From Pseudomonadota bacterium (GTDB lineage Bacteria > Pseudomonadota > Alphaproteobacteria > Sphingomonadales > Sphingomonadaceae): DNA of 19,298 nucleotides. The position numbers were made by a program, and so were the translations under genes. The notes under the pieces are model-generated. The model saw only the letters and a list, made by a program, of their open reading frames with translations. It did no database searches and was not told the origin of the DNA. Positions 9,878 through 16,835 of the stretch are shown in pieces. The stretch lies in NCBI GenBank assembly GCA_023436615.1, contig JAEZIO010000042.1, positions 1 through 19,298 of the forward strand, in the 5' to 3' direction. Every line of letters starts with the position of its first letter. Positions within the stretch are counted from its first letter, which is position 1.

Positions 9878-10432
9878 ATGAGCCGCTCCAGGAAATTGTA
9901 CGCAGTCGCATTCGTCGGAGTGGCCGCCGTCGGGCTCGCTGCGTGCTCAACTCTCTTGTCGCGCCACGCGGTCGGAAACCGTTCGGTTCCCGAGCCCAAC
10001 AAGCCAGTCGATCTCCAGAAGTATCTCGGGCGTTGGTACGAGACTGCCCGCTACGAACAGGGTTTCCAAAAAGGTTGCGAAGGCGTCACTGCAGATTATT
10101 CGCTCCATGCAGATGGAAGCATCCTCGTGCTCAACCGGTGTCGAAAGCCCGACGGAAAGATGAGCGAAGCGCGGGGCCGCGCCAAAGTCATCCATGGAAC
10201 GGCCAACGCAAAATTGAAGGTCAGCTTTTTCGGCCCGTTCTACGGCGATTACTGGGTGCTCGACCACGCGGACGACTATAGCTGGTCGATAGTTGGCGAG
10301 GGATCCGGGCGTTACCTCTGGATTCTGAACCGCCAGGCAACACTGGCGGAAGCAGAGGTCCAGAGCCTGATCGATCGTGCGGCGTCTCTCGGTTACGACA
10401 CGTCGATGCTTCGTCGGACCAAACAACCCTGA
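9878..10432 (+). CDS. blc: Bacterial lipocalin, outer-membrane lipoprotein (Blc family)
   Basis: This is a lipid-binding beta-barrel lipoprotein of 184 residues. The N-terminus is a lipoprotein signal with lipobox LAAC (acceptor C23). The following residue is Ser rather than Asp, which predicts outer-membrane sorting. The lipocalin GxW motif is present as DLQKYLGRWYETARYE (about 46-60), and the later conserved segments are GRAKVIHGTANAKLKVSFFGPF and GDYWVLDHADDYSWSIVGEGSGRYLWILNR. The family binds fatty acids or lysophospholipids and is often stress-linked. No strong ribosome site is seen upstream. Base composition looks less GC-biased than the neighbouring genes. Two copies of the 24-bp palindrome flank the gene. 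Confidence 0.94.
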   Translation: MSRSRKLYAVAFVGVAAVGLAACSTLLSRHAVGNRSVPEPNKPVDLQKYLGRWYETARYEQGFQKGCEGVTADYSLHADGSILVLNRCRKPDGKMSEARGRAKVIHGTANAKLKVSFFGPFYGDYWVLDHADDYSWSIVGEGSGRYLWILNRQATLAEAEVQSLIDRAASLGYDTSMLRRTKQP

Positions 10433-10455
10433 CAAGCCGCCGCAGGGCACTCCAT

Positions 10456-10479
10456 GTCCGCAATGGGTGGGGACGGGAC
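10456..10479. repeat. 24-bp imperfect palindrome, copy 2
   Basis: It lies between the convergent ends of the lipocalin and transporter genes. The outer arms extend to ATGTCC and GGGACAT, but the inner arm on the right has diverged (GGGGACGG instead of GGAAAGCGG). It matches copy 3 at 18 of 24 positions. Its location would suit a bidirectional transcription-ending or mRNA-protecting hairpin, which is inference. Confidence 0.6.
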
Positions 10480-10506
10480 ATAAGAGATGATCGCCGAACT
10501 GCGCCG

Positions 10507-11589
10507 TCAGGCTGACTTGCCCCGGAATGAGGAGCCGAGCCGCCGCAGCAAGCCGACCATCGCAAGAAGCCATCCCAACAAGGCGATGTAGATCATGACG
10601 TGCGGGATTGGTTTAAGGAAGCCGTAGCCCATGGCGCGACCGAACTGCAGCGTCGATGTGGTGTACATTCCCAGCGGGAATATCATGCCCCAGACGGCCG
10701 GTTCGTATCGAAAGCGATCCCGTCTCCAAAGATATCGCCAGCCCATGAGCGCAAAGAGAAATGGAATCCACCAGCTGGCGATCGCCCAAAAGAAGAAAGT
10801 GAATCCGCGGATAAACGGTAGCAGGGGCTCGAGCATCGGCCATGCGGCGGAGCGCTGTATTAGTATGGAGCCGGCGAGAGCGCTAATGGCCACTGCGCCC
10901 ATGTTGATCCAGTACGGCGGACTGAAGTCTTCGCGGCGCATGGGCACGAAAGTTAGCCGATAGAATATCAACGGAATGATCGCGAGATAGAGCATTGCGC
11001 CGATGAGGAACATGGCGATGACCTGAAACTGGATCATCTCTGAAGGCGGCGACGCGTCATTGATTACGCCTCGCAGCACCACCACCGCCTGTGTGGCGAC
11101 GGCGGCTATGAGCCAGGCGCCGTTTATCCCTTGCGCGAGTGTCGGCTTGCGTTCGCGCACCGTCACGGCGGTGAAGAACACGTACATAATGACAAACCAT
11201 AGGCCCAAGCCCAGCCACCACAGGGCGATCCCCACATTCGTTGCTTCGACCACGACGACGTTCTGCGTGCCGAGAACGCAGGTACCCGCCACGATTGTGA
11301 AAAATCCCGGGGCCCGACCGTGATGAGAGACGTCGTGGAGGAGATCGACCCGGTACCTGAAGGCACGGATCAGGGTTAGCGACCAAAGGATTATGTACGC
11401 GGCCCAGTTCACCGCCACTAGGGCCAGCGCAACCGGCCGCAGTCCCATGAACTCACACGCAATGGACACGACCCCCGTGGCCATTACAAGTGCGAAGTAT
11501 CCCGGAAAGAGTGATACTGCGCCGTCACGGATCAGGGATTGGAGCCGGTAGCCTGGTGCTCGCGCATCGGTGGTATCAGTCGGATGCAT
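10507..11589 (-). CDS. Tellurite-resistance/dicarboxylate transporter (TDT) family membrane protein
   Basis: This is a polytopic inner-membrane protein of 360 residues in the TehA/SLAC1/Mae1 superfamily. Ten hydrophobic segments are visible, beginning with FPGYFALVMATGVVSIACEF (about 28-47). That opening phrase near the first helix is characteristic of the family, and the last helix lies near residues 328-349. Loops between helices are short and the C-terminus is basic. Relatives move small anions or C4-dicarboxylates, or confer tellurite resistance; the substrate cannot be read from sequence. The ATG at 11589 precedes the first helix by about 27 residues, and an AGGGAG lies 14 nt upstream, which is a loose spacing. 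Codon use is less GC-rich than in priA or purC, as for the adjacent lipocalin gene. Confidence 0.9.
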   Translation of the reverse strand: MHPTDTTDARAPGYRLQSLIRDGAVSLFPGYFALVMATGVVSIACEFMGLRPVALALVAVNWAAYIILWSLTLIRAFRYRVDLLHDVSHHGRAPGFFTIVAGTCVLGTQNVVVVEATNVGIALWWLGLGLWFVIMYVFFTAVTVRERKPTLAQGINGAWLIAAVATQAVVVLRGVINDASPPSEMIQFQVIAMFLIGAMLYLAIIPLIFYRLTFVPMRREDFSPPYWINMGAVAISALAGSILIQRSAAWPMLEPLLPFIRGFTFFFWAIASWWIPFLFALMGWRYLWRRDRFRYEPAVWGMIFPLGMYTTSTLQFGRAMGYGFLKPIPHVMIYIALLGWLLAMVGLLRRLGSSFRGKSA

Positions 11590-11675
11590 GGGTCTACTGC
11601 TAGCTCCCTATGCGGCAATGGCTGGATCCGGCATGGCGCTCAACCCCCCAGACGACGGCTAACACAAGCGCCTTT

Positions 11676-11699
11676 GTCCGCAATGCGTGCAAAGCGGAC
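11676..11699. repeat. 24-bp imperfect palindrome, copy 3
   Basis: Perfect six-base outer arms (GTCCGC and GCGGAC) flank a partly paired centre. It lies 21 bp beyond the purC stop and upstream of the transporter start. It matches copy 1 at 19 of 24 positions. It could serve as a hairpin at the purC mRNA end. Confidence 0.65.
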
Positions 11700-11719
11700 G
11701 CTGCGGAGAGGATTGGGAC

Positions 11720-12502
11720 TTACCGCCCGCGCTTGCGGCGGTGGCTGTCGAAATCGAGCACGGCGCTTTCTTCCTCGCCTTCCGGCATCAGCCCGAGGCG
11801 GCGCGCGATTTCCTGATAGGCCTCGGCGACGTTGCCCAGGTCGAGCCGGAACCGGTCCTTGTCGAGCTTCTCGTTCGACTTGAGGTCCCACAGGCGGCAC
11901 CCGTCCGGGCTGATCTCGTCGGCGAGGATGATGCGCGCGTAATCGCCGTCCCAGACCCGGCCGAACTCCAGCTTGAAGTCGACGAGGCGGATCCCGATCG
12001 CGGCGAACATGCCGCACAGAAAATCGTTCACGCGGATCGCCATGTCGGCGATGTCGTTCATCTCTTCCTGGCTGGCCCAGCCGAAGCAGGCGATATGCTC
12101 GTCCGAGATGAGCGGGTCGCCGAGCGCGTCGTCCTTGTAATAATATTCGATGATCGTGCGCGGCAGCTGCGTGCCTTCTTCTATGCCGAGCCGCTTCGAC
12201 AGCGAGCCTGCTGCGACGTTGCGCACGACGACCTCGATCGGGACGATCTCGACCTGCCGGATCAGCTGCTCGCGCATGTTGAGACGGCGAATGAAATGGG
12301 TCGGCACCCCGATCGTGGTCAGCGCCGTGAAGATATGCTCCGAAATGCGGTTGTTGAGCACGCCCTTGCCACTGATCGTGCCCCGCTTCTGCGCATTGAA
12401 CGCGGTCGCGTCATCCTTGAAATATTGGATCAAGGTGCCCGGCTCGGGACCCTCGTAGAGGATCTTGGCCTTGCCTTCGTAGATCTGGCGGCGACGAGCC
12501 AT
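11720..12502 (-). CDS. purC: Phosphoribosylaminoimidazole-succinocarboxamide synthase (SAICAR synthetase)
   Basis: This is the purine biosynthesis enzyme that joins CAIR and aspartate with ATP to make SAICAR. The 260 residues give a full-length single-domain protein. Visible signatures are the N-terminal YEGKAKILYEGPEPG phosphate-binding loop, SGKGVLNNRISEHIF, the conserved EVVVRNVAAGSLSKRLG, IIEYYYKDDALGDPLI, and the DFKLEFGR and LADEISPDGCRLWD metal/ATP-site segments. The C-terminus ends in a short basic tail. The ATG at 12502 has a GGAG about 13 nt upstream. It lies 89 bp downstream of a 58-codon gene on the same strand. No other pur gene is in the window. Confidence 0.98.
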   Translation of the reverse strand: MARRRQIYEGKAKILYEGPEPGTLIQYFKDDATAFNAQKRGTISGKGVLNNRISEHIFTALTTIGVPTHFIRRLNMREQLIRQVEIVPIEVVVRNVAAGSLSKRLGIEEGTQLPRTIIEYYYKDDALGDPLISDEHIACFGWASQEEMNDIADMAIRVNDFLCGMFAAIGIRLVDFKLEFGRVWDGDYARIILADEISPDGCRLWDLKSNEKLDKDRFRLDLGNVAEAYQEIARRLGLMPEGEEESAVLDFDSHRRKRGR

Positions 12503-12535
12503 TTCGGGTGATGCGCTCCGGGAAAATGCGGTGAG

Positions 12536-12558
12536 GCGGCGCTATAGGCGAGCCGCCG
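12536..12558 (-). terminator. GC-rich hairpin between the 58-aa gene and purC
   Basis: Six-base arms GGCGGC and GCCGCC flank an 11-base loop, downstream of the 58-aa gene stop. No T-run follows on the minus strand, so it is at best a weak attenuator or processing site rather than a standard intrinsic terminator. Confidence 0.3.
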
Positions 12559-12591
12559 CCCCACGGCAATTCGGCGGGATCCCCGAGCGGG

Positions 12592-12768
12592 TCAGGCACG
12601 GCCCCGCTTGCGGCGGGGTTCGAGCCACGGCGCGTCATACTGGATACGGTTGAGGACCCGGAACGCGTTTCCGGCGGCGCCGACCGCTCGCTTCACCAAG
12701 CGGTCGAGGCCCGCATTCAGCTCGCCGCGGCCCGACTGATAGGTCCGGTCGAAAATCTCGTCGATCAT
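12592..12768 (-). CDS. Small protein of unknown function, 58 aa
   Basis: I do not recognise the family. The 58-residue protein starts MIDEIFDRTYQSGRGELNAG and continues with a helical stretch (LDRLVKRAVGAAGNAFRVLN). It ends with YDAPWLEPRRKRGRA, a basic tail. There is no signal peptide or cysteine. The ATG at 12768 is chosen over the in-frame ATG at 12777 because AAGGAG lies 9 nt before 12768 but directly abuts 12777. It starts 14 nt after the stop of the 65-aa gene, so the two almost certainly form one operon, and purC follows by 89 bp. The strong ribosome site and tight spacing argue that it is real. Its role is unknown. Confidence 0.75.
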   Translation of the reverse strand: MIDEIFDRTYQSGRGELNAGLDRLVKRAVGAAGNAFRVLNRIQYDAPWLEPRRKRGRA

Positions 12769-12782
12769 CGTAACCATCTCCT

Positions 12783-12980
12783 TCACAGCGCCACCGGGTA
12801 GGCGTCGATGCGATCGTTCGCCGGGGCCTTGAGAACCTGGTCGACCGCCGCGATCCGGTGGTCGGCATCGAGCTTGCGCCACCAGAGGAAGCGGGCCGGA
12901 TTGCGTGCCGAAGCGGCGCTCGCCGCCTGCACCGCGGGGCCGTTCTCGACGAACAGCCCGGGGTTGAGGGCATAAGCCAT
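12783..12980 (-). CDS. Small protein of unknown function, 65 aa
   Basis: I do not recognise the family. The 65-residue protein starts MAYALNPGLFVENGPAVQAA. It continues with an Ala/Ser/Arg stretch and a distinctive central NPARFLWWRKLDADHRIAAV segment. It has no signal, membrane helix or cysteine. The ATG at 12980 has an AGGAGA ribosome site 8 nt upstream, among the best in the window. The frame stays open to an ATG at 13088, but that extension runs through a leader hairpin and looks non-coding. It is divergent from the LysR-type gene, with a LysR box between them, so regulation by that LysR is plausible. It leads an operon with the 58-aa gene. Confidence 0.75.
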   Translation of the reverse strand: MAYALNPGLFVENGPAVQAASAASARNPARFLWWRKLDADHRIAAVDQVLKAPANDRIDAYPVAL

Positions 12981-13001
12981 TTTGAACTTCTCCTGTTGTT
13001 T

Positions 13002-13051
13002 CCGCCGGCGAAGCGGGGCTTCATCAGGGGAGGGAGGAGCTCCGCCGGCGG
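13002..13051 (-). promoter_or_regulatory. Structured leader upstream of the 65-aa gene
   Basis: Perfect 9-bp arms (13002-13010 CCGCCGGCG; 13043-13051 CGCCGGCGG) enclose 32 bases. A second hairpin sits inside at the gene-proximal side: GAAGC and GCTTC with a 3-base loop, 13010-13022, sharing one base with the outer arm. The structure ends about 10 nt before the AGGAGA ribosome site, so in the mRNA it would sit beside the start. It could be a translational control element; no known riboswitch class is recognised. Confidence 0.4.
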
Positions 13052-13108
13052 TAAGAAGGAGATACGGCCGGGAGCGTCGTTTCGCCAATCAAACGCTCGA
13101 CAGACATC

Positions 13109-13123
13109 ATAAGTTGAGCTTAT
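13109..13123. promoter_or_regulatory. LysR-type operator (T-N11-A palindrome)
   Basis: An inverted repeat ATAAG-N5-CTTAT contains the T-N11-A core TAAGTTGAGCTTA. It lies 10 bp before the LysR gene ATG and about 130 bp before the divergent 65-aa gene. This is the canonical geometry for an LTTR that represses itself and activates the divergent transcript. The sequence is seen directly; binding is inferred. Confidence 0.6.
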
Positions 13124-13133
13124 CAGTCGCCGA

Positions 13134-14084
13134 ATGCGCAAGCTGCCTCCCCTGACGGCCATTCGGGCGTTCGAGGCCGCCGCTCGAAACGAGAATTTCA
13201 CGGCCGCCGCCGCCGAGCTTGGCATGACCCAGGCGGCGGTATCCTACCAGGTGAAGGCGCTCGAGGAGCGGCTCGGAGCGCCGCTGTTCGTCCGCGAACG
13301 CGGGCGTGCGCGGCTGACGCCGCTGGGGGCGCGGCTGCTGCCGCCGCTCAGCCAAGCCTTCGACGCAGTGGAAGCGGCCTTTGCGGCGAACCAGGCCGAG
13401 GATGAGTCGCTGCTGACGATCACGACGACGACCACCTTCGGCAATACCTGGCTCGCGTGGCGGCTGGGCACCTTCCAGATGGATCATCCGGATCTGGCGG
13501 TCCGGCTCGTCACCAACAATGAGCTGGTCGATCTGCGGGCCGGTGACGCGGACGTAGGCATCCGGGCCGGCAGCGGCGATTGGCCGGGCCTCGAGCTCCA
13601 CCGCCTGTTCCGGACGAGCTTCACGCCGATGGCCAGCCCGGAATGCGTCGCGAGGGTCGAGCAATCGCTCGGCAGGGCGCTCCGTCCGGCCGACATCGCC
13701 GAGCAGAACCTGATCAATCCGGGGGACGAATGGTGGCAGCAATGGTTCTCGGACAACGGCGTAGCCGCCGACGAAAAGGCCCTTCGTCGGCCCGGAGTCC
13801 GGCTCGATAACCAGGCCAACGAAGGCCACGCGGCGATGGCGGGGCAGGGGTTCGCGCTGCTGACACCCTTGCTGTGGGCGGGAGACGTCGGCGCGGGGCG
13901 CCTGGCGGTGCCGTTCCCGGACCGAGTTTCGACGCGCAACTGGTCATACTGGCTCGTGTTCCCGCCGGAGCGGCGCATGGTGCCGAAGATCAAGCGCTTC
14001 CGCGAATGGCTGCTGGCTCAGTTCGACGACGACGCGGACCGCACCACGGCCACGCTCGAGCCGGTGCATCCAGCCCTCGAATAA
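13134..14084 (+). CDS. LysR-family transcriptional regulator (GcvA-type)
   Basis: This DNA-binding regulator of 316 residues has the standard LTTR layout. The N-terminal winged helix-turn-helix is PPLTAIRAFEAAARNENFTA followed by AAAELGMTQAAVSYQVKALE and LGAPLFVRERGRARLT (about residues 5-65). An effector-binding domain with two alpha/beta lobes follows (LLTITTTTTFGNTWLAWRL onward). Phrases such as FTAAAAELGMTQAAVSYQV and DLRAGDADVGIRAGSGDWPG are typical of the GcvA subgroup. The ATG at 13134 is the first possible start in frame after a stop codon at 13110. No ribosome site is visible, so the mRNA may be leaderless or nearly so. The palindromic operator is directly upstream. Likely targets are itself and the divergent small genes. 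The effector is unknown. Confidence 0.93.
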   Translation: MRKLPPLTAIRAFEAAARNENFTAAAAELGMTQAAVSYQVKALEERLGAPLFVRERGRARLTPLGARLLPPLSQAFDAVEAAFAANQAEDESLLTITTTTTFGNTWLAWRLGTFQMDHPDLAVRLVTNNELVDLRAGDADVGIRAGSGDWPGLELHRLFRTSFTPMASPECVARVEQSLGRALRPADIAEQNLINPGDEWWQQWFSDNGVAADEKALRRPGVRLDNQANEGHAAMAGQGFALLTPLLWAGDVGAGRLAVPFPDRVSTRNWSYWLVFPPERRMVPKIKRFREWLLAQFDDDADRTTATLEPVHPALE

Positions 14085-14114
14085 GGGGGACGGGACGGAT
14101 TAGAATCGGGGAAA

Positions 14115-14190
14115 TGGTGGAGCCGAGGGGGATCGAACCCCTGACCTTCGCAATGCCATTGCGACGCTCTCCCAGCTGAGCTACGGCCCC
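14115..14190 (-). tRNA. tRNA-Ala (anticodon GGC)
   Basis: This is a 76-nt cloverleaf with an encoded CCA end. The acceptor stem GGGGCCG pairs with CGGCTCC and contains the G3-U70 pair that marks alanine tRNAs. The D-arm GCTCAGCTGGGAGAGC, the anticodon stem TCGCA/TGCGA with loop ATGGCAT (U33, anticodon GGC), and the T-arm with GGTTCGATCC are all intact. It reads GCC (and GCU) codons, fitting a GC-rich genome. It is convergent with the LysR gene and downstream of the ABC permease on the same strand. Confidence 0.97.
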
Positions 14191-14206
14191 GTGGCAAGCG
14201 CCTTTA

Positions 14207-14221
14207 GGCGGAACTGCCGCC
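14207..14221 (-). terminator. Possible short terminator hairpin after the ABC permease
   Basis: Five-base arms GGCGG and CCGCC flank a five-base loop, 24 bp past the permease stop and before the tRNA on the same strand. On the minus strand it is followed by TAAAGG rather than a T-run, so it is a weak candidate. Confidence 0.3.
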
Positions 14222-14244
14222 CTCCGCAAAGCCCAAAATTTCGG

Positions 14245-15759
14245 TCATGCTGCGCTCGCCGCGCGGGCGTCCTCGTCAGGTGCGCGGCCCATGCGCGCGA
14301 ACATCTCCCTGATGTTCGGCCGCTGTCCCTGCGCCAGCAGGCTGGCTCTGAACAGGCGGCCGAGGAAGAACAGCGACAGGCCGGTAAAGACAGCGAGCAC
14401 GAGGCCGCTTCCGATGACCTCCCAGGTCGGGATGCCGATCCCGAGGCGAGCAAGCACCGTGAAGGGGGTCCACAGCGGAATCCACGTGAGGACTTCGACC
14501 AGGATTCCGCCGCCGCCGCTGATGATCGCCTGCATCAGCGCGGTGATCGGAAGCAGGATCGCGAGCAGCACGGGCATGAGATAGCCCTGCGCTTCGCGCA
14601 TCGAGTCACTCATTGCGCCGATCGCGAGGAAGATCACGGAAATCGCTATGTAGCCCATGACGAAGAAGTAGATCAGAGCCGCCACCGTGCCGGGCGACGT
14701 GAGCGGCTCGACCGCGGGGCGTATGAGATCGGCGATCGCGCCGTGGGTAGCGTAACCCGCGACCGCCCCGCACGCGACCCACACCAGGACCATCGAGAGC
14801 CCAACGGCGATCGTGCCCAGCAGCTTGCCGTACATCAGCTCCTCGGGGCTGACGCAGGCGAGCACCGTTTCCAGGAGCTTGTTTGACCGCTCTTCGACCG
14901 TTCCCTGGAGCTGCCAGCTGCCCGAAAGCATCAGGCTCATCATCAGCAGGTAGCAGGCGACCAGCGGCAGGATCGATCGGACGAGCATGGATTCGCGCGC
15001 TCCACCGCCCGGCGGGGGGGCGGTGATCGCGACTTGCGGGGTCAGCGTGTTGGCGGCGGCGGCAGCCGCGGGCGCGACGCCCTGCGTTTCCAGGAAGCGC
15101 GTGCGCAGATCGCGCGTGAGAACGTCCTGGATCGTCGCGATGAAGGTCGGCCCGGCCTCGCTTCGCGCCCACAGTCTCACGACTGGAGTAGCGCCGAAGT
15201 CGCGCGGGATCAGCAGCACATAGTCGACCGGCTCCAAATCCTTGTCGGAAGGCCTGACAATTTGCTCCACCCGCTCGTCCATCGCCGCGTCCGGGACGCT
15301 CGCGAGCGCGGGCGGCGCCGCCACAAGCTCGTACGCGGGCTCGGGCGGCTTGAAGTCGGGGGTCTCGTCCGACTTCACCCGGGCGATCTTGGCAAGTGCA
15401 GCATCGAGGCCGCCGGACGCACGGAAAGCGTCGATGTCTGCGTCGCTGTACCAGCGGTCGTGCTGAGCCCACGGCGCGGCGGGGTCCGCTGCCTCCAGCT
15501 TGTGCCGCTGCACATAACGCGAGAGCTTCTGGAGAAGCGCGCGGTCGGCATCGCTAGCGAACCTTTGCTCAATCGACGTGCCAACGCTGCCGCTGCGATC
15601 GACGATCATCACCCGATCGGTGTCGTCGTCGCTCATCATCCGCTGCATGATCGGACCCATTGCCAGCGCGATCGGCAGGATCAGAAGCGTCAGCCAGAAG
15701 CTTCGCATCGAGGTGATCTGGCGAAATTCCCGGGCGGCAACGATGAGGACGTTCTTCAT
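14245..15759 (-). CDS. ABC transporter permease, ABC-2 / NatB-like
   Basis: This is the membrane component of an ABC exporter, 504 residues. A cytoplasmic N-terminus (MKNVLIVAAREFRQITSMRS) leads to the first helix (about 21-38). A large extracytoplasmic domain of about 220 residues follows. A C-terminal bundle of about five hydrophobic helices begins near SILPLVACYLLMMSLMLSGS and ends near VIGSGLVLAVFTGLSLFFLG. The GTVEERSNKLLETVL segment after the second helix is a hallmark of NatB/CcmB-like ABC-2 permeases. The ATG overlaps the stop of the upstream ATPase gene as ATGA, so the pair is translationally coupled. The substrate is unknown; relatives export sodium or small molecules, and that assignment would be a guess. 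Confidence 0.92.
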   Translation of the reverse strand: MKNVLIVAAREFRQITSMRSFWLTLLILPIALAMGPIMQRMMSDDDTDRVMIVDRSGSVGTSIEQRFASDADRALLQKLSRYVQRHKLEAADPAAPWAQHDRWYSDADIDAFRASGGLDAALAKIARVKSDETPDFKPPEPAYELVAAPPALASVPDAAMDERVEQIVRPSDKDLEPVDYVLLIPRDFGATPVVRLWARSEAGPTFIATIQDVLTRDLRTRFLETQGVAPAAAAAANTLTPQVAITAPPPGGGARESMLVRSILPLVACYLLMMSLMLSGSWQLQGTVEERSNKLLETVLACVSPEELMYGKLLGTIAVGLSMVLVWVACGAVAGYATHGAIADLIRPAVEPLTSPGTVAALIYFFVMGYIAISVIFLAIGAMSDSMREAQGYLMPVLLAILLPITALMQAIISGGGGILVEVLTWIPLWTPFTVLARLGIGIPTWEVIGSGLVLAVFTGLSLFFLGRLFRASLLAQGQRPNIREMFARMGRAPDEDARAASAA

Positions 15760-16673
15760 TTGCTCGTCTCCGGCTCGCCGACGATCTGGAGGAATACATC
15801 GTGCAGGCTGGCGCGCTGCTCGTCGAAGCGCCGAAGCGCGATGCCCCGTTCAGTGCACATCTGGAGGAGGTCGCCCGCAGCTACACCTGGCTCGAGCTCG
15901 ACGTCGTAGCTCTGCCATTCGCCATCGGCAGGACCGGCCGCGGTGGATCGTTTGACGCCGGGAAGCTGGCCAAGAGATTCCCGAGCGACGACCGACAGCC
16001 GCGCAGGCAGTTGCGCACGCGCTTCATCAAGCGTGCCTTCGAACCGTTTGCGGCCTTTCGCGAGCAGCAGCAGCCGTTCGCAGAGTCGCTCGGCGTGCTG
16101 CATGACGTGGGTCGAGAAGACGACCGTCGCGCCATCGGCGGAAGACCGGCGGATCTCGCCCTCGAGCAGCCGCTGGTTGACGGGGTCGAGGCCGGAGAAG
16201 GGTTCGTCCAGGATAAGCAGTCGCGGGCGGTTCACCAGCGCCGTCGCGAGCTGCACCTTCTGCGCCATGCCCTTGGAAAGCTTGTCTACGGTCGACTTGC
16301 CGTTCGCAGCGAGGCCGAACCGATCCAGAAGGGCCGCGCCTTCGCTTCTCGCGCCGGCCGCGGTCATGCCCTTGAGGCGGCCGAAATAGGTAATCGTGTC
16401 GAGCGCCGTCATCTGGCGGTAGAGCCCGCGCTCTTCCGGCAGAAAGCCGAGCAGGGGGGCGTTCTCCCGCCCCGGCGGGCGGCCGAGGACGCTGATTCGG
16501 CCGGCCGTCGGGCGAATGATGTCGAGCGCCATTCGCAGCGTGGTCGTCTTGCCGGCTCCGTTCCCGCCAAGAAATCCGAACACCTGGCCCTCGGCGACCG
16601 AAAAGCTCAGGTCGTCCACCGCGAGGGTGCGGTCGAAACGTTTCGTGACGTTCTCGACGCTGAGCGCGCTCAC
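15756..16673 (-). CDS. ABC transporter ATP-binding protein
   Basis: This is the ATPase partner of the ABC-2 permease, 305 residues from a GTG at 16673. The domain order is normal: Walker A GGNGAGKT (36-43), Q-loop region FLPEERGLY, signature LSKGMAQKVQLATAL (from 132), Walker B LLILDEPFSGLDP (152-164) and H-loop VVFSTHVMQHAERL. A C-terminal domain of about 80 residues of the kind found in NatA-like ATPases follows (ending ASLHDVFLQIVGE). The frame is open upstream to 16799, but the extra residues are low-complexity and no homology-like pattern is seen. A GGAG 8 nt before the GTG supports this start. The signature reads LSKGM instead of LSGGQ, which is common in this subfamily. The stop overlaps the permease start. 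Confidence 0.95.
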   Translation of the reverse strand: MSALSVENVTKRFDRTLAVDDLSFSVAEGQVFGFLGGNGAGKTTTLRMALDIIRPTAGRISVLGRPPGRENAPLLGFLPEERGLYRQMTALDTITYFGRLKGMTAAGARSEGAALLDRFGLAANGKSTVDKLSKGMAQKVQLATALVNRPRLLILDEPFSGLDPVNQRLLEGEIRRSSADGATVVFSTHVMQHAERLCERLLLLAKGRKRFEGTLDEARAQLPARLSVVARESLGQLPGVKRSTAAGPADGEWQSYDVELEPGVAAGDLLQMCTERGIALRRFDEQRASLHDVFLQIVGEPETSK

Positions 16674-16819
16674 CGCGCGGCTCCGGCCGAGCCGTTCAGG
16701 ACCAGGATCGAAGTCATTGATACCCCCACGCCTTGCCTCGGGTGGTGGCGGGCGGCCGCCGTCGCGGCAACGCGCCTGCGACGACAGGCGCCCCTGCATC
16801 TGCGAACGGCTGGAATCTC

Positions 16820-16835
16820 AGGCTTGCGAAAGCCT
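16820..16835 (-). terminator. Hairpin at the end of the TIGR02300 gene
   Basis: Six-base arms AGGCTT and AAGCCT flank a GCGA loop and overlap the stop codon by one base. There is no T-run afterwards on the minus strand, so termination is uncertain. Confidence 0.35.

Noticed and set aside
9808..10281. A 157-codon frame overlapping the lipocalin gene
   Set aside because: It is out of frame with a lipoprotein that has a complete lipobox and lipocalin motifs. Its sequence is Arg/Ser/Pro-rich and has no signature.
14087..14096. GGGACGGGAC downstream of the LysR gene as a fourth copy of the 24-bp palindrome
   Set aside because: Only about ten bases resemble the right arm of copy 2, and there is no matching left arm.
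14085..14244. tRNA-Ala as an integration site with a mobile element beside it
   Set aside because: No integrase, second 3'-tRNA fragment or direct repeat was seen on either side. The neighbours look chromosomal.
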